A stretch of DNA of 64,000 bases from Bacteroidota bacterium. Its GTDB lineage: Bacteria; Bacteroidota; Bacteroidia; B-17B0; Aurantibacillaceae. Below are positions 1-9,256 of this stretch, piece by piece. Under the pieces are notes generated by a model. That model saw nothing but the letters and a program-made list of their open reading frames with translations, was not told the origin of the DNA and ran no database searches. Where the stretch lies: positions 39,389 through 103,388 of the forward strand of contig JACQAK010000039.1 in assembly GCA_016194985.1 (NCBI GenBank). The letters run 5' to 3'. The translations under genes were made by a program, and so were the position numbers. How positions within the stretch are numbered: the stretch's first letter is position 1; every line of letters begins with the position of its first letter.

Positions 1-2051
1 AACAGGTAATAACAACGGAAGCCTTTTCCGGTGATACTATAAACATCACCGTTCTGTTGGTATCAAAATCGGTTAATTTAAATGAAATAGCGATTGCTGC
101 CGACAAGCCTGTATCAGCTGCTTCCTCCACGTACATTAGCCAATCGGGTTTTGCAAACAGACCTAAAAATTCGGCGCAGGATCTATTGCGATTAGTGCCG
201 GGTTTATTTATTGCCCAGCATGCCGGAGGAGGGAAGGCCGAGCAGATTTTTATACGAGGCTTTGATTGTGACCATGGAACCGATATTGCCACATTTGTGG
301 ATGGCATGCCGGTTAACATGCCCAGTCACGGCCACGGACAAGGATATGCTGATTTGCATTTTTTGATTCCTGAGGTTGTGGAAGGGATGAACGTATTTAA
401 AGGAACGTCTTCGCCTTTATATGGCGATTTTGCAACCGGCGCTGCTGTTGGTTTTAAAACCTATGATTCGTTACCGGCTAATTTAATTCAGCTGGAAACA
501 GGATCTGTGCCAAGCACTAATGCTATAACAAGTACAAGAGGTTTGGCACTCATGCAATTGCCGATTAAGAATAACCGGGTGTCTTCTTATTTTGCAGCAG
601 ACGTCATCAATAATAGCGGATATTTTAAAATTAATCAGGATTTTAAGAGGGCAAATATCTTTTCAAAAACAACGATTACCTTAAATGAAAACAGCAGGGT
701 ACAATTTTCGGTTTCAGGATTTGGTTCTTCCTGGAATGCATCAGGGCAAATACCGGAGCGGGCGGTTGCTGCAGGATTAATATCACGTTACGGAAGTATT
801 GATCCTAATGAAGGAGGAACGACCCAACGGAATAATTATAATTTAATCTATAACGCAAAATTAGGTTCGGGAGAGTTTGAAACACAGGCGTATGTGAGTA
901 CATATCGCTTTAAATTATTTTCCGACTTCACCTTCTTTTTAAATGATTCTGTAAATGGCGATATGATCGAACAGGATGATAATCGAACCGTGAGAGGATT
1001 AAATGCCAAATACACCGTTGGACATAAGCTCTTTCACATGTATAATAAATTTACCATCGGTGCCGGTTTTCGTTCAGACGATATTGAAAATCAATTATGG
1101 CATGCTCCACAGAGAGAACGGCTTAGCGCCACAGCACATTCTAATATTCATCAACGATCTAATGCCATATTTTTGAATGAAGTGTTTCGCTTCAGCAGTC
1201 ATTTCAGGATAGAGCTGGGAGCCCGCTATGATTATTTTATATTTGATGTAGAGGACTTGTTGCCAACCGATTCTGTGCATACTAATTACTCCGGGTATAA
1301 TTATCAATCGGCCATTAATCCCAAATTAAATTTAATTTACACGGTTAACGATAGGCTTCAGTTCTTTTTTAATACAGGGAGTGGTTATCATTCTAATGAT
1401 GCGCGTTCATCAGTTCAGGATAAGAAGCAACACCATTTACCTATTGCAGTGAGTTCGGAAATCGGCACTTTGTTTCATATTAAAAACGCGGTTGTTTCGG
1501 CGGCTGTTTGGGGAATGGATTTAAGCAACGAACTGGTATATGTTGGTGATGACGGAACCACTGAAAATAAAGGAGCCAGCAGACGTTATGGTTTTGATGT
1601 AAGTGCCAGAACACCATTAGTACCCTGGTTATTTTTAGATCTGGATGTAAACATGTCTCAGGGACGATTGATTGATACACTATTCGGATATCAAAAAACA
1701 ACGAACTACTATATTCCTTTAGCCCCTACGTTAACATCAGCAGGAGGGCTGACAGTAAAAGTAAATGGATTTGAAGGAGGCCTGCGTTATCGCTATATGA
1801 AAGACAGGCCAGCTAATGAATCCGGTACAATTATAGCGCATGGATACCATGTAGTGGATTTAACCGCGAACTATAAAACCAAACATTACAAGATAGGATT
1901 GGTTATAGAAAACCTATTGAATACTAAATGGAATGAAGCGCAGTTTGATACCGAAACACGTTTGAAAAATGAAAGCAAACCGGTAGAAGAATTGCATTAC
2001 ACGCCCGGAACCCCCTTTTATGCAAAACTTATTTTGGGCTATATGTTTTAA
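1..2051 (+). CDS. TonB-dependent outer membrane receptor (5' end outside window)
   Basis: The frame is open from base 3 with no stop upstream, so the first codons lie before the window; the TTG at 57 is not the likely start. The N-terminal visible part ends a carboxypeptidase-like or signal region. A plug domain follows (NSAQDLLRLVPGLFI, then IFIRGF and FVDGMPVNMPSH), then a beta-barrel of about 500 residues ending in the aromatic residue F (LILGYMF), as outer membrane barrels do. The plug contains a His-rich stretch (DCDHGTD and PSHGHGQGYADLHF). Such receptors import metal complexes or other TonB substrates. Its place directly before a CusA/CzcA pump suggests a metal-related role, which is inference. 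Family assignment is firm; the substrate is unknown. Confidence 0.9.
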   Translation, partial: QVITTEAFSGDTINITVLLVSKSVNLNEIAIAADKPVSAASSTYISQSGFANRPKNSAQDLLRLVPGLFIAQHAGGGKAEQIFIRGFDCDHGTDIATFVDGMPVNMPSHGHGQGYADLHFLIPEVVEGMNVFKGTSSPLYGDFATGAAVGFKTYDSLPANLIQLETGSVPSTNAITSTRGLALMQLPIKNNRVSSYFAADVINNSGYFKINQDFKRANIFSKTTITLNENSRVQFSVSGFGSSWNASGQIPERAVAAGLISRYGSIDPNEGGTTQRNNYNLIYNAKLGSGEFETQAYVSTYRFKLFSDFTFFLNDSVNGDMIEQDDNRTVRGLNAKYTVGHKLFHMYNKFTIGAGFRSDDIENQLWHAPQRERLSATAHSNIHQRSNAIFLNEVFRFSSHFRIELGARYDYFIFDVEDLLPTDSVHTNYSGYNYQSAINPKLNLIYTVNDRLQFFFNTGSGYHSNDARSSVQDKKQHHLPIAVSSEIGTLFHIKNAVVSAAVWGMDLSNELVYVGDDGTTENKGASRRYGFDVSARTPLVPWLFLDLDVNMSQGRLIDTLFGYQKTTNYYIPLAPTLTSAGGLTVKVNGFEGGLRYRYMKDRPANESGTIIAHGYHVVDLTANYKTKHYKIGLVIENLLNTKWNEAQFDTETRLKNESKPVEELHYTPGTPFYAKLILGYMF

Positions 2052-2137
2052 GGAGTGAGAGAGGAAATAGGATTAACGGGAAGTTCTCATTTCAAGGAAT
2101 AGTGCAACATTTCAAAAATTATTGTACCTTAGTATCG

Positions 2138-2524
2138 GTGAAAAAATTAGTACCCATATTTTTATTGTCAATTTATTTGATTTCTGTAACAGAGTTGCAT
2201 GAGTTTTTTAAATTGCCACAATTGGTGGAACATTTTATGGAACATAAATCCGGAAATAAGAAAACCACCATTCTGGATTTTTTAGTGATGCATTACACAA
2301 GCTCTGATGACGGGGATGGAGACAAAGCAGAAGATATGAAGCTCCCGTTTAAATCCCATCATGATTGTGAAAACTTAGCGAATACCGGCTTTATTTCATT
2401 TAACTCTTTTTCATTGGCAATAAAATCAAGCCCTATCGAATCCAAAGAATATAAAACCTATTCCACTAATTTTATTAGTTCTTCTTACCTTTCTTCTATC
2501 TGGCAGCCGCCAAAATCCTGTTAA
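2138..2524 (+). CDS. Small conserved protein upstream of the CusA/CzcA pump
   Basis: This 128-residue protein has an N-terminal hydrophobic segment (KKLVPIFLLSIYLISV), so it is exported or membrane-anchored. The rest is hydrophilic with scattered His, Asp and Cys (VEHFMEH, SDDGDGDK, KSHHDCEN) and ends in WQPPKSC. From memory, small proteins of this shape with a terminal WQPPK motif recur upstream of RND metal pumps in Bacteroidota; that association is recalled, not tested here. I chose the GTG at 2138 because it is followed directly by KKLVP, a typical signal-anchor start; the frame is open from GTG 2102. A TACCTTAG sequence at 2125-2132 resembles a -7 box and would give an almost leaderless message. 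A periplasmic metal-binding role is inference. Confidence 0.6.
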   Translation: MKKLVPIFLLSIYLISVTELHEFFKLPQLVEHFMEHKSGNKKTTILDFLVMHYTSSDDGDGDKAEDMKLPFKSHHDCENLANTGFISFNSFSLAIKSSPIESKEYKTYSTNFISSSYLSSIWQPPKSC

Positions 2525-2610
2525 TTTCCATTTGATTTTTTAATGGCCCGTGTACACCCGTATACCTGTTATTGTTTTAATGCTATCAAATAAAATTAAC
2601 ACATACTCAT

Positions 2611-5600
2611 ATGCTAAATAAAATTATTGAGTTTTCCATCAGGAATAAACTCATTGTAGGGCTTTTTGTGATAGCTCTGATTGGTTATGGAACTTACGAA
2701 GTGACCAAACTACCAATTGATGCGGTACCTGATATTACCAATAATCAGGTACAGGTTATTACAGTGGCACCATCGTTTGGAGCTACGGATATCGAGCGTT
2801 TGGTAACGTTTCCGATCGAACAGGCCAATAACAATATTTCCGGATTAAAGGAGATCAGAAGCTTTTCCCGTTTCGGATTATCTTTGGTAACCATCGTATT
2901 TAATGATGAAACCGATATTTATTGGGCGCGTCAACAAGTATCCGAACGCTTACAAAAAATACAATCACAGATCCCTCAAGGGATTGGAACTCCCGAATTG
3001 GGGCCCGTATCAACAGGATTGGGAGAAATTTACCAATATGTGGTGCGCGCCAAAGCGGGCTACGAAAAAAAGTATGATGAAACAGAACTACGAACGATTC
3101 AGGATTGGTTGGTTCGCCGACAGTTATTAGGAGTTAAAGGCGTGGCTGAGGTAAGTAGCTTTGGTGGTAAATTAAAGCAGTTTGAAATTGCGGTTGATCC
3201 TAATAAACTACAATCCTATAACATTACCATTCATGATGTATTTAACGCGCTTGAAAAAAACAACCAAAACACCGGAGGTACCTATATTGAAAAAGGCCCG
3301 ACGGTTTTATTTATCAGAAGTGAAGGCTTGCTTGGAAGCATCCATGATATTAAAAATATTTCGATTAAGGCTACCGAAAGCGGGAATCCTTTATTTATAA
3401 GGGATGTAGCTGATGTAAGGATTGGACATGCCACCCGTTATGGTGCTATGACGTATAATGATGAAGGAGAAGTATCGGGAGCGGTGGTAATGATGCTGAA
3501 AGGCGCCAATAGCAGTGATGTGATCAGGAATGTGAAAGAACGCGTTATTCAGATTCAGAAGACATTACCCGAAGGAGTAGTGATAGAGCCGTTTTTAGAC
3601 CGAAGTAAAATGGTGAATAATGCCATTGGTACGGTGGAACAAAATTTAATGGAAGGTGCCTTGATCGTTATTTTTGTTCTGGTATTATTCTTAGGGAATT
3701 TCAGAGCGGGATTATTAGTTGCCTCCGTTATTCCTCTGGCCATGCTATTTGCCATCATTTTAATGAATACGTTTGGTGTTAGTGGAAACTTAATGAGTTT
3801 AGGAGCTCTTGATTTTGGATTGATCGTGGATGGCGCTGTTATTATTGTAGAAGCAGTGATGCATCAGCTCACACACGGAAAAAAATTCAAAACGATTGCT
3901 CAGTTGAATCAGGAGCAAATGGATAATGAGGTAACACTATCGGCCAGTAAAATGATGAATAGTGCGGTGTTCGGACAGGTGATCATTTTGGTTGTTTATC
4001 TGCCCATATTTACCTTACAGGGCATCGAAGGTAAAATGTTTAAACCCATGGCACAAACAGTGGCTTTTGCTCTGTTAGGCGCTTTTCTGTTATCATTAAC
4101 CTATATACCCATGATGAGCGCTTTGTTTCTGAGCAGGAAAACCAAACACAAAGAAAACATATCGGATAAATTAATGATCAAAGTAGAGAGAGCTTACCAA
4201 CAGGCATTGGCCACTGTTTTACGTTATCCTAAAATGGTAATTACTACCGTTATTGTATTATTTATATCCGCAGTTATTACCTTAACATTTTTGGGCGGCG
4301 AATTTATTCCTGCTTTAGAGGAAGGCGATTTTGCTGTTGAAACCAGATTATTATCAGGAAGTAGTTTAAATACAACCATTGAGAACACACAAAAGACAGC
4401 TCATATATTGAAGACCCGGTTTCCGGAAGTGATCAAAGTGGTTACTAAAATAGGAAGCGGGGAAGTGCCTACAGATCCTATGCCTATGGAGTCGGCAGAT
4501 ATGATGGTAATTTTAAAGGATAAAAAAGAATGGACTTCTGCAAAAACATTTAATGAATTGGGAGAAAAAATGAGTAAGGCGGTGGCAGATGTACCGGGTG
4601 TTACCACCAGTTTTCAATATCCTGTGCAAATGCGTTTCAATGAATTGATGACCGGAGCCAAGCAGGATGTGGTGTGTAAAATTTTTGGTGAAAATCTGGA
4701 CACACTGGCGTCTTATGCCGAAAAACTCGGAGCCATTGCCACACATGTAGAGGGGGCTAAAGACTTGTATATAGAGCCTGTTACGGGTATGCCTCAAATC
4801 ATCATTGATTATAACCGTGCGGCCATTGCACAATATAATTTGAATATTGCGGATATCAATAAAGTTATTAATACAGCTTTTGCGGGACAAAGTTCAGGGC
4901 AGTTGTTTGAAGGAGAAAAACGATTTGATGTAGTAGTCCGTTTGAGTACGGACAAGCGAAAAAATCTGGAAGATGTGAAAAACCTTTTGATTCCAACAGT
5001 ACAGGGCACACAAATACCGCTGTATCAACTGGCCGATGTGAGCATTAAAAACGGACCTAATCAAATACAACGTGAAGATGCAAAACGACGAATCGTTGTA
5101 GGGTTTAATGTTCGTGGCAGGGATGTGCAAAGCATTGTGAATGAGTTGCAACAAAAAGTGGATCAGCAAATTAAATTCCCGTCGGGTTATTATGTTACCT
5201 ATGGCGGCGCTTTCGAAAACCTGAATGCGGCTAAACAGCGCTTAATGATAGCTGTTCCGGTGTCGTTGGTATTGATCTTCATTTTGTTGTTTTTTGCGTT
5301 TAATTCGGTAAAACAGGGATTATTGATTTACTCGGCTATTCCCCTGTCTGCTATTGGAGGCATTTTCTTTCTGGCATTAAGAGGCATGCCTTTTAGTATT
5401 AGTGCTGGAGTCGGGTTTATTGCGTTGTTTGGAGTCGCCGTATTAAACGGAATTGTATTGATTGCTGAGTTTAATCGATTGAAAAAAGAAGGCGCTAAAA
5501 ATCTGCACCGGATTGTTTTAATGGGAACTAAGGTTCGTTTACGTCCGGTGATGATGACTGCTTTTGTGGCTTCTTTAGGGTTTTTGCCGATGGCTATTAG

Positions 5601-5766
5601 TAACGGAGCAGGAGCTGAGGTTCAGCGACCATTAGCAACTGTGGTAATAGGAGGGTTGATGATTGCAACATTCTTAACACTGTTTGTATTACCGATACTG
5701 TATATCCTGTTTGAAAAAGGGGTGAAAACAGGCAATAAGCAATTGGAAATAAATAAGGAATTATAG
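2611..5766 (+). CDS. CusA/CzcA family heavy-metal efflux RND transporter
   Basis: This 1051-residue inner membrane proton/metal antiporter has the usual length and layout of the HME-RND family. The first membrane helix is at residues 12-30, a large periplasmic porter domain follows, TM helices 2-6 lie around 340-500, and the second half repeats this pattern. The proton-relay acidic residue is visible at Asp407 in GLIVDGAVIIVEAV. The start PIDAVPDITNNQVQV is the family signature. It should pump Cu/Ag or Co/Zn/Cd ions through a tripartite complex with the TolC-type protein and adaptor encoded just downstream. The gene lies 12 bp before the outer-membrane factor gene, so they form one operon. 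Metal specificity cannot be read safely. Confidence 0.95.
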   Translation: MLNKIIEFSIRNKLIVGLFVIALIGYGTYEVTKLPIDAVPDITNNQVQVITVAPSFGATDIERLVTFPIEQANNNISGLKEIRSFSRFGLSLVTIVFNDETDIYWARQQVSERLQKIQSQIPQGIGTPELGPVSTGLGEIYQYVVRAKAGYEKKYDETELRTIQDWLVRRQLLGVKGVAEVSSFGGKLKQFEIAVDPNKLQSYNITIHDVFNALEKNNQNTGGTYIEKGPTVLFIRSEGLLGSIHDIKNISIKATESGNPLFIRDVADVRIGHATRYGAMTYNDEGEVSGAVVMMLKGANSSDVIRNVKERVIQIQKTLPEGVVIEPFLDRSKMVNNAIGTVEQNLMEGALIVIFVLVLFLGNFRAGLLVASVIPLAMLFAIILMNTFGVSGNLMSLGALDFGLIVDGAVIIVEAVMHQLTHGKKFKTIAQLNQEQMDNEVTLSASKMMNSAVFGQVIILVVYLPIFTLQGIEGKMFKPMAQTVAFALLGAFLLSLTYIPMMSALFLSRKTKHKENISDKLMIKVERAYQQALATVLRYPKMVITTVIVLFISAVITLTFLGGEFIPALEEGDFAVETRLLSGSSLNTTIENTQKTAHILKTRFPEVIKVVTKIGSGEVPTDPMPMESADMMVILKDKKEWTSAKTFNELGEKMSKAVADVPGVTTSFQYPVQMRFNELMTGAKQDVVCKIFGENLDTLASYAEKLGAIATHVEGAKDLYIEPVTGMPQIIIDYNRAAIAQYNLNIADINKVINTAFAGQSSGQLFEGEKRFDVVVRLSTDKRKNLEDVKNLLIPTVQGTQIPLYQLADVSIKNGPNQIQREDAKRRIVVGFNVRGRDVQSIVNELQQKVDQQIKFPSGYYVTYGGAFENLNAAKQRLMIAVPVSLVLIFILLFFAFNSVKQGLLIYSAIPLSAIGGIFFLALRGMPFSISAGVGFIALFGVAVLNGIVLIAEFNRLKKEGAKNLHRIVLMGTKVRLRPVMMTAFVASLGFLPMAISNGAGAEVQRPLATVVIGGLMIATFLTLFVLPILYILFEKGVKTGNKQLEINKEL

Positions 5767-5778
5767 AATAAAGACCAA

Positions 5779-6963
5779 ATGAAATATTATAACATAAAGA
5801 AAAGGAAGTATATAACAATTAGCGTTTGCCTGTTGCTGGTGGTTTGTTGCTCATTCTTAAAAGCTCAAACACCTATTAGTTTGCAAGCGGCTCTTGATAC
5901 GGCCCTTAAAAATAATTTATCTGTAAAAAACGAAAAACTGAAATCAGATTATCAGAAAAAAATTATTAAAACATCTGCATCTATTCCACAGGCAAATTTA
6001 ATGGGAGAGTACGGGCAAATTAATAGTTCCTACAGCGATAATCGTTTAGGAATGTCACAGTCCTTTAATTTTCCTACAGTATACGTTCGCCAAAAGCAGC
6101 TGCTTAATGAAGAATGGAAAACATCGGTATTGAGCATTGCTTTAAAAGAGTCGGAAATAAAAAAGCTGGTGAGACAAGTGTTTTATACTTATGTCTTCTT
6201 AAAACAAAAAGAAATACTCTTACTAAAAAATGATAGCATTTATGCCAATTTTTTAGAAAAAGCCAATAACCGTTTTTCAAAAGGAGAAAGCAATATTCTT
6301 GAAAAGACAACGGCAGAGTCTCAACGAGGTACGATGGCTATTCAGCTGAAGCAAGTGCAACAGGATTTAGAAATAACACAATTGCAATTCAGCCTACTGT
6401 TAAATACGAGCACTCGTTTTACACCGAATGATGCGTCGGGTAAATTGTCTGTTGAAATTAATTTAGATAGCAGTGTGGTAACACAACATCCGTTCTTAAA
6501 AATGATCGAACAACAAAAAAAGATATCTGGCATTAACCGAAAGCTGGAAAAATCAAGATTGTTGCCGGATTTGAATATTGGTTATTATAATATGACTATG
6601 AGAGGCTCCGGTGCGGACAATGTGGTATATACCACTTCTGCAAGATTTCAGTCGGTACAGCTGGGCGTGGGTGTTCCTTTGTTTTTTGGTGCACAAAAGG
6701 CAAAGATCAATGCTTCTAAGATCACACAGATCATTTCCGAGAATAGTTATTTACAGGAAAAGAATTTTCTGCAAAACCAGTATCAGTCTGTATTGAGCCA
6801 GTACGAAGCCAATGCCTCAGCGGTTAAGTATTATGAAACAACTGCACTGAAAAACGCAGATCAATTATTTGGAATGGGTGATGCTTACCAATCAGGCTAT
6901 CGGCATACAATCCAATTATCTGGATGCTGTCAAAAATTTAAACGAAACAATTATTCAAATTAA
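5779..6963 (+). CDS. TolC/CusC-type outer membrane efflux protein, frameshifted near the 3' end
   Basis: Signal peptide (ITISVCLLLVVCCSFLKAQ) followed by the long helical OEP architecture (ISLQAALDTALKNNLSVK, then PLFFGAQKAKINASKI). The reading frame is damaged near its end. In frame, residues after KNADQLF turn into atypical sequence and stop at 6963. The next frame, open from 6851 and readable from 6860 to a TAA at 6980-6982, encodes what the family requires: INYLEWVMLTNQA, then NYLDAVKNLNETIIQI and YLISK. Between the YYETTALKNA motif and INYLEW the family normally has about 14 more residues. The data fit a deletion of roughly 41 nt (length congruent to 2 mod 3). Either the gene is a recent pseudogene or the assembly has an error. 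It sits in the pump operon, 27 bp before the adaptor gene. Confidence 0.88.
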   Translation: MKYYNIKKRKYITISVCLLLVVCCSFLKAQTPISLQAALDTALKNNLSVKNEKLKSDYQKKIIKTSASIPQANLMGEYGQINSSYSDNRLGMSQSFNFPTVYVRQKQLLNEEWKTSVLSIALKESEIKKLVRQVFYTYVFLKQKEILLLKNDSIYANFLEKANNRFSKGESNILEKTTAESQRGTMAIQLKQVQQDLEITQLQFSLLLNTSTRFTPNDASGKLSVEINLDSSVVTQHPFLKMIEQQKKISGINRKLEKSRLLPDLNIGYYNMTMRGSGADNVVYTTSARFQSVQLGVGVPLFFGAQKAKINASKITQIISENSYLQEKNFLQNQYQSVLSQYEANASAVKYYETTALKNADQLFGMGDAYQSGYRHTIQLSGCCQKFKRNNYSN

Positions 6964-6989
6964 TTATTTAATCAGTAAATAACATCATT

Positions 6990-8123
6990 ATGAAACACGT
7001 ATTAATTTTATGTATTGGTCTGCTACTGCTAACCTCTTGTGGCGGCCATAAAAGCGAAGAAACAGAAGCGGCTTCGTCAATCGAAACATCTGTGGCTCTG
7101 ACGGAAGCTCAATATAAAAACTCCGGGATAATGATTGGTAACGTTGAGAAAAAAGAGATCTCCACCGTCCTGAAATTGAATGGTAAAATTGATGTGCCGC
7201 CGCAAAACATGGTATCCGTGAGCACCCCATTTGGTGGATTTTTAAAGTCCACCAAATTATTGCCGGGGATGCATGTTAAGAAAGGTGAAGTGATTGCCAG
7301 TATGGAAGATCAGCAATACATTCAGTTGCAGCAGGATTATCTGACCACGAGATCAAAACTGTTGTATGCTGAAAACGAGTATAATCGCCAAAAAGAGTTG
7401 AACCAGAGCAAAGCCAGTAGCGACAAGGTTTTTCAGCAAACACAAATGGAGTATACAACACAAAAAATTGCGTTGAGTGCTCTGGCCGAAAAATTAAGGT
7501 TGATCAATATTAATCCGGAATCGCTCAATGAATCTAATTTATCCAGAACCATTAATGTGTACTCTTCCATTGAAGGCTTTGTATCTAAGGTCAATGTTAA
7601 TATCGGGAAATATGTCAATCCATCGGATGTATTGTTTGAATTAATTAATCCGGAGGATATCCATTTAAATTTAAAAGTGTTTGAAAAGGATCTGAGTAAG
7701 TTATTCATCGGACAAAAATTAGTAGCTTATAACAATAATCAGCCGGATAAAAAACACCCCTGCGAAATTATTTTAATAAGCCAGGATTTGTCTGCCGACA
7801 GGAGTGCCGATGTACATTGCCATTTCGAAGACTATGATAAATCTCTGCTTCCGGGCATGTATATGAATGCAGATGTAGAGTTAAAACTGGCCAATGTGAA
7901 GGCGATCAACGATGAAGCCATAGTTGGCTTTGAAGGAAAAGACTATGTGTTTGTTGCAAAAGGAGATCGTCAGTTTGAGCTGCTGGAAGTGATCAAAGGG
8001 AGTTCTGAAAATAACTTTACCGAAATTAACGCAGCCGGCGGTAAAGATATTTCCCAATTACACATTGTAACAAAAGGTGCTTACTCGTTATTGATGCAAC
8101 TGAAGAACAAAGCCGAGGAGTAA
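6990..8123 (+). CDS. RND efflux periplasmic adaptor (CusB/CzcB-type lipoprotein)
   Basis: This membrane-fusion protein of 377 residues joins the CusA-type pump to the outer-membrane factor. The start is a lipoprotein signal (ILCIGLLLLTSCGG) with the lipobox Cys near residue 17. Then come a lipoyl/barrel-sandwich half (FGGFLKSTKLLPGMHVKKGEVI), a helical hairpin (around residues 105-165), the second lipoyl half (VYSSIEGFVSKVNVNIGKYV), and a beta-barrel domain (LLPGMYMNADVEL). It is the last gene of the metal-efflux operon; the next gene is on the other strand one base after its stop. No His/Met-rich metal-binding N-terminus is visible beyond GGHKSEE. Confidence 0.92.
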   Translation: MKHVLILCIGLLLLTSCGGHKSEETEAASSIETSVALTEAQYKNSGIMIGNVEKKEISTVLKLNGKIDVPPQNMVSVSTPFGGFLKSTKLLPGMHVKKGEVIASMEDQQYIQLQQDYLTTRSKLLYAENEYNRQKELNQSKASSDKVFQQTQMEYTTQKIALSALAEKLRLININPESLNESNLSRTINVYSSIEGFVSKVNVNIGKYVNPSDVLFELINPEDIHLNLKVFEKDLSKLFIGQKLVAYNNNQPDKKHPCEIILISQDLSADRSADVHCHFEDYDKSLLPGMYMNADVELKLANVKAINDEAIVGFEGKDYVFVAKGDRQFELLEVIKGSSENNFTEINAAGGKDISQLHIVTKGAYSLLMQLKNKAEE

Positions 8124-8124
8124 T

Positions 8125-9135
8125 TTACTCTTCTGCTTCTGTTACAAATGTATTCAATCCAGGGGTTTCATATACCTGATAATTTCCTTTATCGTCGGAA
8201 TAGATGAGGTAGGCTTGTAGCTCTGGGTGTGCTGCTAAAAACACCTTTGCTTTTTCAAGCCCCATCACTAATACTCCGGTAGCATTGGCATCCGAAGAAA
8301 TACATTCTTTAGAAAAAATGGAGGCGCTTAACAAATTGTTTTTTGTTGGATAACCTGTTTTTGGATCAAGATGATGTGCATATTTAACTCCGTCTTCTAT
8401 CACAAAGCGCCTGTAGTTTCCGGAAGTAGCAATGGCCAGATTCTCAAGTTTCACAATCGCTTTCACAGGGTTTTCAGATTCTTTATTGTCAATTGGTTTT
8501 TCAATACCTATCGTCCAGTTATTACCGTTTGGTTTTTTCCCTTTGGCGTATACTTCTCCGCCAATTTCAACCATGTAAGCTTTAATACCTTTGGAATTTA
8601 AAAATCCGGAAACAACATCTACGGAGTAGCCTTGTGCAAAGGCATTAAAATCAAGGGATACGCGGGGATCTTTTTTAACAACGGTATTACCTTTTAATTC
8701 TATTAAATCAAAGCCCACAAATTTTAAGATACTATCGATCTTTGATTTTTCTATTTTTTGTTTTTTACCGGGTCCAAATCCCCAGGCATTTACTAAAGGA
8801 TATACGGTTGGATCAAAGGCGCCATCGGTATTTTTCCATACTTCCTTTGCCTTGTTAAAACAAGCAATAAAGTATTTGTCGACCTTCACATTTTTTTGAT
8901 TCGAGTTGATTCTTGAAATAATGGATGTTGGCAAATAGGTGGAAACGGATTTATCAAAATTCTGAAGGATCGTTTCTATTTCTGGTTGAAAATTTCTGTT
9001 CAGCGAATCAAAATAGGTGATATGATAGGTTGATCCCTGCGCATTTCCCCATAGTTTGATAGGCTCTGATTGTGCAAGTGCCAGCATGCCGGCAAATACA
9101 GTAAGCCCGATAGTATATAATCCTTGTTTCATCAT
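8125..9135 (-). CDS. apbE: FAD:protein FMN transferase (ApbE)
   Basis: ApbE moves FMN from FAD onto a Thr/Ser of exported redox proteins such as NqrB/C and RnfG, with Mg2+. The 336 residues begin with a signal peptide (LYTIGLTVFAGMLALAQ). Family motifs include ISRIN, the GAFDPTVYPLVNAWGFGP block, SLDFNAFAQGYSVD, VEIGGEVYAKG with an ATSGNYRRF strand, and the Mg-binding C-terminal region (ISSDANATGVLVMGLEKA). Length is normal. It is convergent with the metal-efflux operon, one base apart, with no hairpin terminator between them. No Nqr or Rnf genes lie in the window, so the target flavoprotein is encoded elsewhere. Confidence 0.94.
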   Translation of the reverse strand: MMKQGLYTIGLTVFAGMLALAQSEPIKLWGNAQGSTYHITYFDSLNRNFQPEIETILQNFDKSVSTYLPTSIISRINSNQKNVKVDKYFIACFNKAKEVWKNTDGAFDPTVYPLVNAWGFGPGKKQKIEKSKIDSILKFVGFDLIELKGNTVVKKDPRVSLDFNAFAQGYSVDVVSGFLNSKGIKAYMVEIGGEVYAKGKKPNGNNWTIGIEKPIDNKESENPVKAIVKLENLAIATSGNYRRFVIEDGVKYAHHLDPKTGYPTKNNLLSASIFSKECISSDANATGVLVMGLEKAKVFLAAHPELQAYLIYSDDKGNYQVYETPGLNTFVTEAEE

Positions 9136-9240
9136 GATCTCTCGTTTTCCTGAATAGCAAAGGTATTATTTTAAGGCATAAACATGTTGGAGTATTTTTG
9201 AATATACGTTAAAAAAATAGCAGGATACAAAGGAAACTAC

Positions 9241-9248
9241 TAGCTTTG
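9241..9248 (+). promoter_or_regulatory. -7 promoter box TAGCTTTG
   Basis: Exact match to the Bacteroidota -7 consensus TAnnTTTG, ending 8 bases before the ATG at 9257, so the leader would be only a few bases. No TTTG -33 element lies at the usual spacing. Confidence 0.55.
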
Positions 9249-9256
9249 TAGCGGAT

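Noticed and set aside
57..2051. TTG at 57 as the start of the TonB-dependent receptor
   Set aside because: The frame stays open to base 3 with plausible protein sequence, and the signal peptide is absent, so the true start is upstream of the window.
4513..5169. Overlapping minus-strand frames inside the CusA/CzcA gene
   Set aside because: The plus-strand protein is conserved along this stretch and the antisense frames show no family motif.
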